From positions 28,174-92,173 of the IMG/VR virus record IMGVR_UViG_3300023117_000010: a stretch of 64,000 nt of DNA. One strand, written 5' to 3'. This stretch comes from a virus. Positions 8,025-18,810 of this stretch are shown here, one piece after another; the first letter of the stretch is position 1; every line of letters begins with the position of its first letter. Made by a program: the position numbers and the translations under genes. Under the pieces are notes generated by a model, which was not told the DNA's origin, ran no database searches, and saw nothing but the letters and a program-made list of their open reading frames with translations.

Positions 8025-10145
8025 TTACTCGTTTGTGTTATTAGTTTCTTCTTGAGGTTTTTCGGGTTTTATATCTTCTCTAATTAAAGAAATTTTCTTA
8101 GAATTCTTAGGTAGATTTAACTTCTCTACCAATCTTCCTTCTTTTTCTTCAACGACTTTACTCATACTAGATCTACCACCGGGAGGTTGAATCGGAGTTC
8201 TTTCATTAGAAATTTCTGGCATTCCACCCGGAGTTGTTGACATAGGTGCTGCTGCTGGAGGTAATCCACCCGGCTCTGGAGGCATCTCAATACCCATAGG
8301 ACCAGAGACAGGACCAGCCTGACCCATATCACCCATCATAGCATCCATTCCCATTTGATTCAAGCCCTGATCCATTGCGGGGAATTCATTTGGATCTAAT
8401 CCAGCATTTGGATCAAGTCCTGCTGCCATAATTTCTTGTAATAGATCCGCAGGGATAGGTAGGTTCTTAGCCTTAAGTAATCTGTAAATCTTAACTTTGG
8501 CTTCTTGTTGTGCAACTGTCTTTTCAATTGCTTCTTCTTCAAATTTAGCAAGTTCTTCTTTGAATGTATAGGGCAAGCCAACCATGAATGTTTGATCTGA
8601 TATTGGAACACCAGAAGACTTGAGTTGTGCAAGGAATTGACGTTGAGTTGCTTCATCACGAAGATCAAGAACTTTCATATTAATCTCTGGAATGAGCAAT
8701 TTGTGTCTTTCAACAACCATGATGTTTCCTTCTTCATCATATTCAACATGCTCTTCCATTATTGGGACTCTAGTATCTCCGCGTTGTTCATAGTCATAAT
8801 GTTCATTTGCTTCAGCAACAACTCTTGCTCTTTCCATAAAATGTCTTTTTAGGAAGTTTTGGTATGTGCGGAGAATTTGATTTAAGAACTCAGCCTGCAA
8901 TGCTGAAGATGCGTATGGTTGAGAATTAGAACCAGCAGATAGTAGACTTGGATTAACTCCAAACAACTGCATCAATCTACGCTCAATACGATCAAAATCC
9001 TCGCCTAGATTTGGCATTTGTTCACGACCAAATACGTTTTGAATATCTACTCCAAAGTGGTGAACAAGAACTCGGAAATCAGAAGCAAGAGCGATATCAA
9101 TATCATCACGGAATGCTTCACACTCATCTGGACCGGGCATCCACGGCACACCATCACCGATATCTTGAACACCCAACTTAGCAAGAATCAGCGGAGAATA
9201 AAGACGTTCAGCAATAGCATCCTGTGAAGCCATTAACTTCTCTTCATGGATAAGTGTACGCAATCCTCTTAACAGAAGCGGAGTGCCATGAACATCCCAA
9301 TCATTAATTTTAAATGCTACTTGCTTCATAAGAATATTAGAAACAGGAATGTTTTCATTCTTAGTAAGATAAGGGATTAGTTCCGGCCAATCTCTTTCAA
9401 GAGTAGTATAATCTTGAGTAGGGCTTTTCTTTGTTGCTAGTTCTCTTAAGAATTCAGGAGGCTTAATCTCAAACTGTTGAGTACCAAGAAGCGGATATTG
9501 TTTAAGAACAACATCTTCTGGGTTAATCAGTTCTTCCCTTTCCCAAATACCTAAAGTATCATTAAAAGATCCTAGCGGGAAAGCCTGTCCTACGGTCCAG
9601 TATTCACGACCCATTCGTACAAGAAACTCTTGGTAATCAAGACGGTCAAAGAAAAGATCTTCATACCATTGAGTAAGTTTTGGATCTTTTGATGTTAGTT
9701 CAATTCCTACTAGGGGGAATCTAGTAAAAATATCAATAAGAATAGGAACTAAGTAGTGTGTCATATAATACAGACGCAACCACTGATACAATTTACGACG
9801 GTGAGTATCGTTTTGAATATTCCACGGAATCCCAGAAAGTTCCCAATACTCTACAGGATCATAGAAACGAGGGATAGCAGCAATATAATCACCACCACCG
9901 GCTGCTGTCTTTTGAACAGAAGATACTCTTCGATTGCGAGCAAATTCAGAGGCAAGCGCTCTATTAGCCCTCATATCTCCAATTGTTGCTTGGAGTCCAT
10001 CTGGGCCGTTTGGGTCACTTCCTGCAAGGTTATAAGCCTCCCAAGCAGCCATTTTCTTACGAATATCATGCTTGGGAAGCGTACCACCTAATTCTTTAAT
10101 TACTCTTGCTTGCTCTTCTGGAGTTAATTTAGGGAATTCTGGCAT
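8025..10145 (-). CDS. portal protein
   Basis: A 706-residue protein with the general features of phage portals: an N-terminal region, then an alpha/beta stem region (IPRFYDPVEYWELSG; LVPILIDIFTRFPLVGIELTSKD), a long central domain, a helical wing/crown region and a disordered Met/Pro/Gly-rich C-terminus (about residues 585-660). It would form the dodecameric DNA gate at the capsid vertex. It follows the terminase and two large structural genes in transcription order. A KTAA motif at residues 79-82 matches the recurrent motif noted in the findings. An extended -10 promoter precedes it. Confidence 0.85.
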   Translation of the reverse strand: MPEFPKLTPEEQARVIKELGGTLPKHDIRKKMAAWEAYNLAGSDPNGPDGLQATIGDMRANRALASEFARNRRVSSVQKTAAGGGDYIAAIPRFYDPVEYWELSGIPWNIQNDTHRRKLYQWLRLYYMTHYLVPILIDIFTRFPLVGIELTSKDPKLTQWYEDLFFDRLDYQEFLVRMGREYWTVGQAFPLGSFNDTLGIWEREELINPEDVVLKQYPLLGTQQFEIKPPEFLRELATKKSPTQDYTTLERDWPELIPYLTKNENIPVSNILMKQVAFKINDWDVHGTPLLLRGLRTLIHEEKLMASQDAIAERLYSPLILAKLGVQDIGDGVPWMPGPDECEAFRDDIDIALASDFRVLVHHFGVDIQNVFGREQMPNLGEDFDRIERRLMQLFGVNPSLLSAGSNSQPYASSALQAEFLNQILRTYQNFLKRHFMERARVVAEANEHYDYEQRGDTRVPIMEEHVEYDEEGNIMVVERHKLLIPEINMKVLDLRDEATQRQFLAQLKSSGVPISDQTFMVGLPYTFKEELAKFEEEAIEKTVAQQEAKVKIYRLLKAKNLPIPADLLQEIMAAGLDPNAGLDPNEFPAMDQGLNQMGMDAMMGDMGQAGPVSGPMGIEMPPEPGGLPPAAAPMSTTPGGMPEISNERTPIQPPGGRSSMSKVVEEKEGRLVEKLNLPKNSKKISLIREDIKPEKPQEETNNTNE

Positions 10146-10178
10146 CTATCTTATATCCAAACTGTAGTTTACAAATTT

Positions 10179-10207
10179 ATTATATCAGATATAATAGTTT
10201 TTGTCTA
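10179..10207 (-). promoter_or_regulatory. promoter for portal gene
   Basis: On the minus strand the -10 is TATAAT, preceded by TGA to give TGATATAAT (extended -10), with TAGACA as -35 at 10202-10207 and a 17-base spacer. The -35 overlaps the stop of the upstream gene. The predicted start of transcription is about 25 bases before the portal ATG. Confidence 0.6.
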
Positions 10208-12619
10208 ACGCTCTTCATAAGGAGAGCGATAGACCTCATCGTATACTTCCTGTGGAGATTGGTGATCAAGGAAGTAATCGTCTTCGACACCTTGCTTCTT
10301 ATCTATCATATAATCTGCATATTCTATTGCAAGATCATGAGCATCATCTTCCCCATGCCCCTCTTCTATAAGTTCTGGATATCTTTCGTTGTAGTAGTCC
10401 ATCCATTCTTCGCTAGAATCTGATATTTTTCTAGAAGATTGCTTTGGGACATTATCCTCTTGCTTAACACCTTTACCATCCATCTTTGAACGGTCGGCTT
10501 CACCCTTGTACTTATCTTTATTCTTTTCAGTACGTTCATCGTTGTCAGCGTATGGGGCTTCGCCACCCGGCTGTACAAACTCACGAACATCTTCATACTC
10601 AGGGCCGGGGTCTTGATGTTCTACACCGATAGCCTTTGAAGTTTCTTCAACATTAATGTTGCGATACTTATCTCCTTCTTTGCCACCGATTTCCTTATCA
10701 ATGTTTACGCTATCTGAATCTTCAGAAGCAACAGGCAGGCCGGGCGCACTTACTTGAAGTTGAGCCATTTCGCCTACTGATTCTACAATAATTGAAGCGT
10801 ATTTTTCATTTAAGCCTTTATTCATGTAAACCTCTATTAATTTCTCTTCAATTGGAGTGAGTGAGGATGTGGCAGTTAAACCTTCCATCATCTTCTTTCT
10901 TCTTTTAGGATTCATTGTTTGATTTGGTGGCGGGTTTCCTTGTAGACCTTTTACCATTTGATCATTATTTCTACCGTCACCTTGTCCTCCAGCACCAGAC
11001 ATATCTTGTGTTATTTGATCGTCTGGATTATTATTGTTTACATTTGGGTTATTATTCATATTTGGAGGAAGTGGCCCTCTATCTGCATCAACTCCCTTTG
11101 AACGCAAAGGATAACCTTTTTGTCCATAAAGATTACTTCTCATAATATAGTCATGCCATGTTTGATTAGGAATTTCATACTGTTGTCTCTTATTGGCTCC
11201 AGCAGGATATGGGTCTGGTCTACCAACGGACTTTTCAACTTCTTGAAGAGGTTGGCGCCCGTCTGGACCTACTGGATATGATTGCCATCTTCTTTTGAGT
11301 TCATCCCAAATAGGACCACTGTATAACTGCATTGCTTCTTTTTTGATAAACTCGTCTTCAATTCCAATAAACTTTGAAACAGACGCTTCTCTAGTTGAGA
11401 TTCTTTGAGGATTAATTTCATAAGCAATTAAGTTTGCTTCTGTCATTAAATCTACTAGTTCATTTTTATTATTGCTATAAAATTCTCTAACTTCAGGACG
11501 CCTATCTCCTTTAAGAACTTCCCAGAGTTGTCTAGCAGCACTTGCAATTTTTTCATGAGCGCCTTCTGCGCTTGTTTCAGGGTTCATCCAATCTTCAACC
11601 CATTTGTCTGCAAGTTTAGAGTGACCAGACTGTTCTGCCATAGAAATTAATTTTTGACCGATAGGAAGAAGCGAGTTTTCTACACTCGCTTCTCTTTGTT
11701 TATCAATCAAATCCATGCCACATTGATCACACTTGCCTGAATGTCCTGTGTATTTAGAAATGTCTGACATTTCCATTTGACTTATTGGAGATAAAGAATC
11801 TTCCCATTCTAAATTATCTCCTGTCATTTCTTGAGCGCAATGAGGACAGAGGAAGTGATCGTTACCTTTGATCTGATAAGCAGCATAATTACCTGCACCA
11901 GCGGTCTTCTCTTCCTTATTTTCTTCATCAGTTTCTTCAGAAGACTTGTTGCGATTTCTCCACTTATCTCCGTGACCCGAGCGGTCCCAAAGTTCTTGAT
12001 GGAGTTCTTCTAGATCTTCACCCATAGGCTCTTCAAGTCTCTTTAATTGTTGAACAAGGTTTTTAATTTTATTCAGCAATTCTTCATCAGAAAGATCTTT
12101 ATGAGCAGAAGCAGTTCTGTCCCATTCTTCGTATTGATTAGGATCGTTTTCCCACATATCAGTTACAGGGCGAGATTCTACAGCCTCAACAAAAGAATCA
12201 ACTATCTCTCCATAAAGATCTACTTGATTTTGCATATCTAGTGAAGATAACTTTTGTTCCCAGTCTGTTGCTAACTCTTCAAATCCTGCTTCTTTCATTA
12301 CTTTAAGATAATCTTCAATACCCGGGGCAATAACTGGTCCTTCATTTTCTTCGGGCATAAAGTTCTCTGCATTTTTAGTTAAGTAAGAAACAGTGGCTTC
12401 GTAAACCATTTTAGGATCTACATCATATTGATAAGCAAACTTATCAGTAACGTCTTTAATTTCCTTTTCAATAATACTAACTCTGTTAACATTTTCATCA
12501 ATAAAGTTGCCAAACCTTTTTTCTGTTTCCATCTGAGATGCAAGGATAGCACTACGAGGATTTTTCTCTTTTGCGTCTGCTTGCATTTGCAATTCTATAT
12601 TTTCAAATAAATCGCTCAT
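10205..12619 (-). CDS. large structural protein, zinc-ribbon containing
   Basis: An 804-residue acidic protein between portal and terminase, so probably a virion or head-assembly component; no family recognised. It is long, charged and probably partly disordered. A possible zinc ribbon spans residues 258-300 (CPHC ... CDQC). Residues 515-545 are Asn/Gly-rich. The motif (K/R)-x-A-(A/S/G) recurs at residues 168, 238, 309, 357 and 410. ATG 12619 forms a TAATG junction with the upstream gene; an ATG at 12631 is less likely. It could include scaffold, capsid or inner-virion functions. Confidence 0.6.
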   Translation of the reverse strand: MSDLFENIELQMQADAKEKNPRSAILASQMETEKRFGNFIDENVNRVSIIEKEIKDVTDKFAYQYDVDPKMVYEATVSYLTKNAENFMPEENEGPVIAPGIEDYLKVMKEAGFEELATDWEQKLSSLDMQNQVDLYGEIVDSFVEAVESRPVTDMWENDPNQYEEWDRTASAHKDLSDEELLNKIKNLVQQLKRLEEPMGEDLEELHQELWDRSGHGDKWRNRNKSSEETDEENKEEKTAGAGNYAAYQIKGNDHFLCPHCAQEMTGDNLEWEDSLSPISQMEMSDISKYTGHSGKCDQCGMDLIDKQREASVENSLLPIGQKLISMAEQSGHSKLADKWVEDWMNPETSAEGAHEKIASAARQLWEVLKGDRRPEVREFYSNNKNELVDLMTEANLIAYEINPQRISTREASVSKFIGIEDEFIKKEAMQLYSGPIWDELKRRWQSYPVGPDGRQPLQEVEKSVGRPDPYPAGANKRQQYEIPNQTWHDYIMRSNLYGQKGYPLRSKGVDADRGPLPPNMNNNPNVNNNNPDDQITQDMSGAGGQGDGRNNDQMVKGLQGNPPPNQTMNPKRRKKMMEGLTATSSLTPIEEKLIEVYMNKGLNEKYASIIVESVGEMAQLQVSAPGLPVASEDSDSVNIDKEIGGKEGDKYRNINVEETSKAIGVEHQDPGPEYEDVREFVQPGGEAPYADNDERTEKNKDKYKGEADRSKMDGKGVKQEDNVPKQSSRKISDSSEEWMDYYNERYPELIEEGHGEDDAHDLAIEYADYMIDKKQGVEDDYFLDHQSPQEVYDEVYRSPYEER

Positions 12620-15459
12620 TATAGTAACCATCCTTCGTCTTCTTCATCATCATTTTTATAAAAATCAGAATTATTTAATCTTTCGTATGAATCCCAATAG
12701 TCTTTATATTTACCTTCTGGACTGTCTCTAAATTCATCATCTTTTCGCCACTGTTCTTCCATTTCTTCATGTTCTGCTCTATATAAAGGATCTTCTTCAA
12801 GTCGTCTTTCGTGTTCTTCATCCCAAGCCCTATTTGCGGCTTCCATTTCTGGAGTTATTTCACTATCTGAAAGTTCTCCAAGATATTCATTCAAAAGATC
12901 CATCAAACTTTTTTCTCCTGCGTAAGACTCAATTGCAAAATTATTAATACCGGGCAAAAGGTTTTCAAGTTCTTGAATAGAAGTTATATTATTATACTTA
13001 GGATTTAAGGACTGAATTTTTAGTACAGCATTTTGAATGGCTTCTTCTTGATTTAATCCCACTTCTTTTCCTCTTTTAATAATTCCATTAATAAGCATAA
13101 ATGCAACTTCTTCAGGCCCCCGAGAGGCAGTCTTAACATCTGCAACAACTTTTCTTCTGACATTTTCTACATTTTTCATAAATTCAGATATAAGATCTTG
13201 TCTCTTACCATCTTCTACAAAAGCAACCTTTTGTGAAAATTCATTAAATGCCATCTTAGCAACTTCTTGAGCATCGCTAAGAATTGATGTAGATAGATTA
13301 TTAACAAACCCAATTGAATCTGTAATTACTACCTGATTCCAATCAATTGAAGCGGCTTCTTTTTCCATCTCATCAGCAATAATAACCATAGATTCTCCAC
13401 CACCGGGACCGACTTGACTGCCGAGGGAGGCTTCTCTGGCAAATTCGTATTTCGGCAAAGAGTCTACATATTCTTGCTCGCCCATAAATTGATCATTAGA
13501 AAGGCTTGCTTGACAAAATAGGATTTCATTATTAATAGCATCTCTTGCTTCAACAAGCATTCCTACTTCGCCAACATTTTTAGTAATGGCAAGTTTATTA
13601 TTGATTTCGCTAAGTAAAGCGCGTGATTCCTTAATTCTATCTGAGTAAGTATTACGGTTCTTAGAATTCTGCAAAGAATCAAACCACTCTCCATCTAGAT
13701 GAGAGGTTATCTTAATAAATAAATCTTCGTTTGCAGAAGATACTTTTTGATCCTCTACAACTTCTACATCTTCAAGCATAAATTCATATTCGGAACCATT
13801 TTCAGATACAACACTTGCCATTTTGCCATACAGGGTTTCCCAAACATTTGAAACCTTGCCGACTCCGACGTTGGATCTGACAAATACTCCCGGTCTGATG
13901 GAAGGATCATCTTCCAACTTTAGTTTGTCAGCCACTTCATCTGCCTCCTGTTTATCAGCGCCTTCATTTTTTAATATTTCTACAATATCCCCTCTAGTCA
14001 TTTGAGGATCTTTTGCAACATAATCTTTTGCCATATCTTCAAAGAATCCATCCGAATCAGATTCAGCAAAAAAGTCTCCATCAGCAGTGTCACCCGGGGC
14101 ACTCATATATCCGCCACCAGTTCCGCTAAAATCGTTTGGACCGGGAGCGCCCTCTAAACTATCATTCAGACCACCCGGACCATCTATATCCATACCAGCA
14201 CTATATGGGAAATCTCCACTTGCACCCAAATCTAAATCTTCTGGGGCATCGCTTGGAGCGCCTGACATTTCTTCTTCACCCGCACCTTCTGCTCCATCTC
14301 TTGGAATAGCAGCAGCATGAGCCTCTTCATCAGAAGCCCCATTTTCTTTTAGAATTGTAATAATTTGATCTTTATCAACTCCAGAATCTTGTAGGGCTAA
14401 ACCAATTTCTCTCCATGATAGATCAACTGAAGTTTTTACACTTGAAAATCTCCAAGGCTCTTCATAGTAACGATCATAAAATTCTGGGTCTGCCCCCATA
14501 TACAAAAATTGTTTTTTATTACCCTCTTCGTCAAATTCTGGCTCTACAAGACGATTTTCAAACTTTTGTTTTTGTGAAGCCCAATATCTTTGAACATGAT
14601 CAATCATCCATTCCCAGATTTCTTGCCAATTAATCATATTTTCTTGAATAGCATGTTGAGGGTGTGTTTCTTCAACAGATTGATTATATGGCTCTACCGC
14701 CATATGCATTACTTCTTTTACAAAATCTTCTGGGTTTCTAATCATATGATTAGTGATCATAGCAAATAAAACATCATAGGGGCGAGAGCCGCCGTTCATT
14801 CCACCCATCATAATAGCCTCAACATCTGGGTTTAAGGCGTCCCCTTTGCCCATAATAAGATCTTTGATCATCTCTGTACTATCATTTGAGGCGGCTTCTT
14901 TAGCAAAAAGTTCTTTATTGAGTTGTGATATGGAGTTTTGAGAAACATCAAACTTTTCAAGGATATTTCTTAAAGTTTCAGGATTCATATTAGCCTTGTC
15001 TTCTTCAGCAGAATTGATTAATTCTTTAATTGCCTCTGGAGGAATATCGTCATATTTATAACCGGGATCAGCATAATCAGCATAAGCATTATCTTCATGA
15101 GGTTTTTCTGTAAACTTATTTACATCTTGATCACCTTCATCAAGATTAATATTTTTAATAGCATCTACGGCCTCATCTCTTAGATATCCTATTTCAAGTA
15201 ATTTATCTAAGATTTCTCCCATATCTATATTAGCCTCATACATGGCTTTGGCTGCTTGTAGTGCGTTTACCCCAGAAGACTTTAAGTTTTCTTTAATATG
15301 AGGATTTTCTTTAAATACAAGCATTATAGCCATTTTTGCTATTTTGGGATCAAAACCTGCTGCTACCATTTCATTTGAAATGTTACCAATATTACTATAT
15401 CTAATTTCGGGCAATTGACTAGCATAATTTATTGCGCTAGATAAATCGTATTTAGCCAT
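12619..15459 (-). CDS. very large acidic structural protein
   Basis: A 946-residue protein, strongly acidic, with Gly/Asp/Pro-rich disordered stretches (about residues 385-465) separating helical parts. Residues 1-110 are helical with UBA-like repeats (MVAAGFDPKIAK; LLEIGYLRDEAVDAI; later LQDSGVDKDQIITILKENGA). Its position between TerL and portal suggests a virion or morphogenesis role, but no domain is firmly recognised. Motifs of the KEAA/REAS type occur at residue 187 and several later places. The ATG has an AAGGA site six bases upstream. Confidence 0.6.
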   Translation of the reverse strand: MAKYDLSSAINYASQLPEIRYSNIGNISNEMVAAGFDPKIAKMAIMLVFKENPHIKENLKSSGVNALQAAKAMYEANIDMGEILDKLLEIGYLRDEAVDAIKNINLDEGDQDVNKFTEKPHEDNAYADYADPGYKYDDIPPEAIKELINSAEEDKANMNPETLRNILEKFDVSQNSISQLNKELFAKEAASNDSTEMIKDLIMGKGDALNPDVEAIMMGGMNGGSRPYDVLFAMITNHMIRNPEDFVKEVMHMAVEPYNQSVEETHPQHAIQENMINWQEIWEWMIDHVQRYWASQKQKFENRLVEPEFDEEGNKKQFLYMGADPEFYDRYYEEPWRFSSVKTSVDLSWREIGLALQDSGVDKDQIITILKENGASDEEAHAAAIPRDGAEGAGEEEMSGAPSDAPEDLDLGASGDFPYSAGMDIDGPGGLNDSLEGAPGPNDFSGTGGGYMSAPGDTADGDFFAESDSDGFFEDMAKDYVAKDPQMTRGDIVEILKNEGADKQEADEVADKLKLEDDPSIRPGVFVRSNVGVGKVSNVWETLYGKMASVVSENGSEYEFMLEDVEVVEDQKVSSANEDLFIKITSHLDGEWFDSLQNSKNRNTYSDRIKESRALLSEINNKLAITKNVGEVGMLVEARDAINNEILFCQASLSNDQFMGEQEYVDSLPKYEFAREASLGSQVGPGGGESMVIIADEMEKEAASIDWNQVVITDSIGFVNNLSTSILSDAQEVAKMAFNEFSQKVAFVEDGKRQDLISEFMKNVENVRRKVVADVKTASRGPEEVAFMLINGIIKRGKEVGLNQEEAIQNAVLKIQSLNPKYNNITSIQELENLLPGINNFAIESYAGEKSLMDLLNEYLGELSDSEITPEMEAANRAWDEEHERRLEEDPLYRAEHEEMEEQWRKDDEFRDSPEGKYKDYWDSYERLNNSDFYKNDDEEDEGWLL

Positions 15460-15492
15460 TAAGAATCCTTAAATAAATGCATTTACTACCAA

Positions 15493-17427
15493 TTATAGTG
15501 TCGGACGACGGGTTTTACTGTAACCGAACCTACTAGGAGTTTGTTTTGCACTTCTTGTTCTCATAGGTTTAGGCTTTTTTGAATAAAAATGAGCAAAAGA
15601 TTCGGGAGTTTCAGCACCGATTGCGTTTTTAGTATAACCTCCCATAGCACCCATCGCCATCCCCGAAGATAGACCTTCTAGATTAATAAAATCACCTACT
15701 AGGTAGTCTACAACTTCCATTAAACAGTCTGCGATATCCTTTGTGGTAACAGGACCAACATTTTGTTTTACGACACGATTTCCCTTTTGCTGCAAGAACT
15801 TTAATTCATTTTTAGTAAGTTCTAGAAGAGGAAAGTCAGCAGGAGCATGTACAAGACCTAAATTGATAGCAGTTTTAAATCTTTCCGCTCTAGCATAATT
15901 AAGTTTTTCAGTAGCGACAACCTCTCTAATCATAGTATCGCCAACTTGGTTTCTACGAGTCTGCTTTCTTAACCATTGAATTAAACCTTTTGATTGGAAT
16001 TGGTCGAAACTAAAATCTTTTGGTCTAAAATTAATAATATTTTCAAGAATTTCATCTTGAACATCCAAATAGTTAATAGTATGATCTGGAAAGTCAGCAG
16101 GAATCCACGCATGGATATAATCAAAAAATACATGAGGTACATTTCTTCCCTGATCATCTAAATGATGTTCAACATGCCCAATAGCAAGACCAAAATTAGC
16201 AGTAGTTGTTGAAGGGTCACAATGTCCCTTAAAAAGAACTTCTGGACCATAACCAGAACGATCTTGCTTTGTCTTTAATGTTCTTCCATTCCAAGTCTTA
16301 AACACATCGTCAACTTTATTAGGATCTAAGAATCCATCTACAACTTCTGCAAACTTGGAACGACGTTCAACTGAAAACTTTTCTGGGTTACGCTCTTCTT
16401 CAAGAGCCATTGCCTCATCCTCTACTGGAGAAAGCACGATTGCATTTTTAAATCTTCTTTCGGGATCTTTGTCCCAATCTTTATACAATTCCCAAGAAGG
16501 AAATTGAAAACCCATCATTCTATAGTCCAAAATTTCAGAAGACTTTTGTTCTTGTTCAGGCAAAATATCCATTGCAACAAGATAATTATTATAAAACTTA
16601 CCGACTTTTGTATATGGAGAAGAATTTTCAAAGATAAGAGCATCTTCTTTAAACTGGTCAAGAGCGGGTCGCGCTGCTTCTATGATTTCATCTGCTCCCG
16701 ATTTACTATTAATTCCTTCCATCATGTGAGCCATCTCATCCATAATAAGAACCATTGTAGCCTCTCCACGAATAGTAGAAGCGTTAGCAGCCGATGGTTT
16801 TATTCTAATCGAAGCCAAATCGCGTTCACTTTTAAAAGCACTTCTTGCTTTTAGTTGATTTGCTTTTTCAATATCTGCGGGAGTCATGAGACTAATTTCT
16901 TTTTCAAGAAATTTAGACCAATAAGGTTTTAATGCATCGCATGATGTGATAGATCCTGTGATATCTGCAAACTGATATCTTTTTGCTTGGTCTTCTGATG
17001 CAGCAATCGTTGTTACCCAAATTGCTTTATCTCGGTCAATACCATACTTATCTTGAGGATTGTCCATGTTAATTAAATCATAAATCTTTTTAGCAACGGC
17101 AAGACCTGTTATGTGGCCCTTAGAAGAACGACGCCCTCCAATCAACATCACTTCTCTAAAATGATTATATCCACGGTCCCTTAGAATTCCAACTCTTTCT
17201 CTTATCTGCGGAGAAAGCATAACTTCGCCAGACTTATTATAAACCCATTCGTCAAGGATATCTTCCTCAAAAGGAGTAAGTTCTTCTAAAAAGATTAATT
17301 TTAATAAAACTCTTTGTCTTGGATAAAGAGGTTTATTACAGTACTCATCTGATTCAGCAAATTCTACAATTGAAACTTTCTTGTCTTTAAGATTTAAAGA
17401 AAAGAAATCAATAAGATCAGTTCCCAT
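15493..17427 (-). CDS. terL: terminase large subunit
   Basis: The ATP-driven DNA packaging motor and nuclease. The ATPase domain has a Walker A-like loop at residues 97-105 (GGRRSSKGH) and a Walker B VLIMDEMAH near residue 230. The C-terminal half contains an RNase H-type nuclease region beginning FKGHCDPS, near residue 400, with further acidic residues downstream. Length 644 residues fits large phage terminases. The ATG overlaps the upstream stop in a TAATG junction. Upstream is an HTH protein that could be the small subunit; downstream follow structural genes and portal. Confidence 0.9.
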   Translation of the reverse strand: MGTDLIDFFSLNLKDKKVSIVEFAESDEYCNKPLYPRQRVLLKLIFLEELTPFEEDILDEWVYNKSGEVMLSPQIRERVGILRDRGYNHFREVMLIGGRRSSKGHITGLAVAKKIYDLINMDNPQDKYGIDRDKAIWVTTIAASEDQAKRYQFADITGSITSCDALKPYWSKFLEKEISLMTPADIEKANQLKARSAFKSERDLASIRIKPSAANASTIRGEATMVLIMDEMAHMMEGINSKSGADEIIEAARPALDQFKEDALIFENSSPYTKVGKFYNNYLVAMDILPEQEQKSSEILDYRMMGFQFPSWELYKDWDKDPERRFKNAIVLSPVEDEAMALEEERNPEKFSVERRSKFAEVVDGFLDPNKVDDVFKTWNGRTLKTKQDRSGYGPEVLFKGHCDPSTTTANFGLAIGHVEHHLDDQGRNVPHVFFDYIHAWIPADFPDHTINYLDVQDEILENIINFRPKDFSFDQFQSKGLIQWLRKQTRRNQVGDTMIREVVATEKLNYARAERFKTAINLGLVHAPADFPLLELTKNELKFLQQKGNRVVKQNVGPVTTKDIADCLMEVVDYLVGDFINLEGLSSGMAMGAMGGYTKNAIGAETPESFAHFYSKKPKPMRTRSAKQTPSRFGYSKTRRPTL

Positions 17428-17753
17428 TATTCAATTTCCTCAATGTCTTCATTTAATTCTTTTGCTTTCTTGACTTCATACTGCTTTTTATCGAAATCAA
17501 AGCCAGATATAGGATCAACCCGATCAATTATATTAACAATAAGTTTCGGGTAGTCATCTCCTTCTTCAAGGTGCCAATCTGCGTCTGCTTCAAACCCGGC
17601 GTCATGAAGTTTACCTTCTAACTCAACAATCATATTCCACATATTTTCAAAGTTACCAGTGGCATCTTTATATTTATATTCAATTCTGCCAACCACATCT
17701 TTGATTTTTATAATCTCTTCATCATAAAGATTAATCGCACTACTCTGTTCCAT
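17427..17753 (-). CDS. hypothetical acidic protein
   Basis: A 108-residue acidic protein located between the possible small terminase subunit and TerL; unrecognised. ATG 17753 was chosen because GAGG lies six bases upstream; in-frame TTG and ATG codons at 17759 and 17756 are alternatives. It overlaps both neighbours, suggesting coupled translation with the packaging genes. Confidence 0.6.
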   Translation of the reverse strand: MEQSSAINLYDEEIIKIKDVVGRIEYKYKDATGNFENMWNMIVELEGKLHDAGFEADADWHLEEGDDYPKLIVNIIDRVDPISGFDFDKKQYEVKKAKELNEDIEEIE

Positions 17754-18465
17754 CATCAACCTCTTCCTGTTCTACTGTGACTATTTCTTTATAGTCACCC
17801 AAATCTTGTGGCATTTCTGGCTCTCCTACGGAAGCCTTAGTATTCTCTGCTTCAATGGCTAAAGTCTCTCCTTGAGCAATTTCTTTTGCTCTTGCCGCTA
17901 CTTCAGCATGTAGTTCTGGAGGGACTATTTCCCTAATTGCTTGAACCATTGACTTAACTTGAAGCATCATCTTTTCTTCAAGAACAGAATACCCTCCACT
18001 CATTAATTCTTCACGCAATTCAATTGCTTTAATAATATCTTTAGGTTCTACATGAAAGTCTTCATATATTAATTGATCCCATCCTTTTTGAATAAAAACA
18101 TCTAAGTAAGCCTTCCCAGAAATAATTCGAATATCATTTTCGGCATTTGCCTTTTCATATTCTTCTGCATGTTTATCAATAATCGCACGATAAGCAGACT
18201 TTTCTAAATTAAGATGAGATTCTTTATGCCGTTGCACAGAACGATAACTAATATCTTCTCCTGCTGATTGCAAAGACTCAGCAATTTTGCGAACACTAAA
18301 TCCACGAATTAACATCATATCAACATTAACGCGCCATTTAGATTGACATACTTTACAACGACTAGATGTGAAAACATCAAAGAGTTCATTATCTCCTGCT
18401 GCTGGTAGTTTTCCTCCATCTTTATTATTCTTTTTTTCTGGCTTATTATTTGGAATCTTTGGCAT
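17740..18465 (-). CDS. HTH protein, candidate terminase small subunit
   Basis: A 241-residue protein with a Lys-rich N-terminus, one CKVC pair near residues 37-40, and a helix-turn-helix at about residues 50-80 (SVRKIAESLQ ... YRSVQRHKES). Two long helical regions follow, then an acidic tail. DNA-binding small proteins immediately upstream of terL are usually the small terminase subunit, which recognises the packaging site. That role is inferred from position and the HTH; the family itself is not recognised with certainty. Confidence 0.55.
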   Translation of the reverse strand: MPKIPNNKPEKKNNKDGGKLPAAGDNELFDVFTSSRCKVCQSKWRVNVDMMLIRGFSVRKIAESLQSAGEDISYRSVQRHKESHLNLEKSAYRAIIDKHAEEYEKANAENDIRIISGKAYLDVFIQKGWDQLIYEDFHVEPKDIIKAIELREELMSGGYSVLEEKMMLQVKSMVQAIREIVPPELHAEVAARAKEIAQGETLAIEAENTKASVGEPEMPQDLGDYKEIVTVEQEEVDDGTE

Positions 18466-18471
18466 AATTAA

Positions 18472-18810
18472 TTACCTATAAAAACTTGCACCATTAACTT
18501 TACGCTGATGTTCGCTGTTAACTTTGCGACCTTCAGGATGAGTTCTATTATACATTCCTTGTTCTACAGAAGGATCTGGCACCCCACTATTAGGATAGAT
18601 TTCTCTCCTATACCTAGTTCTCATATGTTCTTTAAAAAGAATAGGATTCTTATGATGAATTCTGTTACCTGCTCTTACATCTGCTTTTAAGATCATATCG
18701 GTAATGTAATCTAATTGAGCAGGAGTTAGAGTAGGATCATTAATATCAAATTCATAATATTCTTCTTCAAAAGTTAAATCTTCAAATTTATTATTAACTT
18801 CTTCACTCAT
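18472..18810 (-). CDS. hypothetical protein
   Basis: A 112-residue protein, acidic in the first 40 residues and basic after that (RTRYRREIY, HQRKVN). ATG 18810 has GGAG six bases upstream; a TTG at 18822 is less likely. Its start overlaps the end of the sigma-like gene. No family recognised. Confidence 0.6.
   Translation of the reverse strand: MSEEVNNKFEDLTFEEEYYEFDINDPTLTPAQLDYITDMILKADVRAGNRIHHKNPILFKEHMRTRYRREIYPNSGVPDPSVEQGMYNRTHPEGRKVNSEHQRKVNGASFYR

Noticed and set aside
15492-15497. TATAAT on the minus strand over the terL stop
   Set aside because: No TGn extension and no -35 match; expected by chance in AT-rich DNA.
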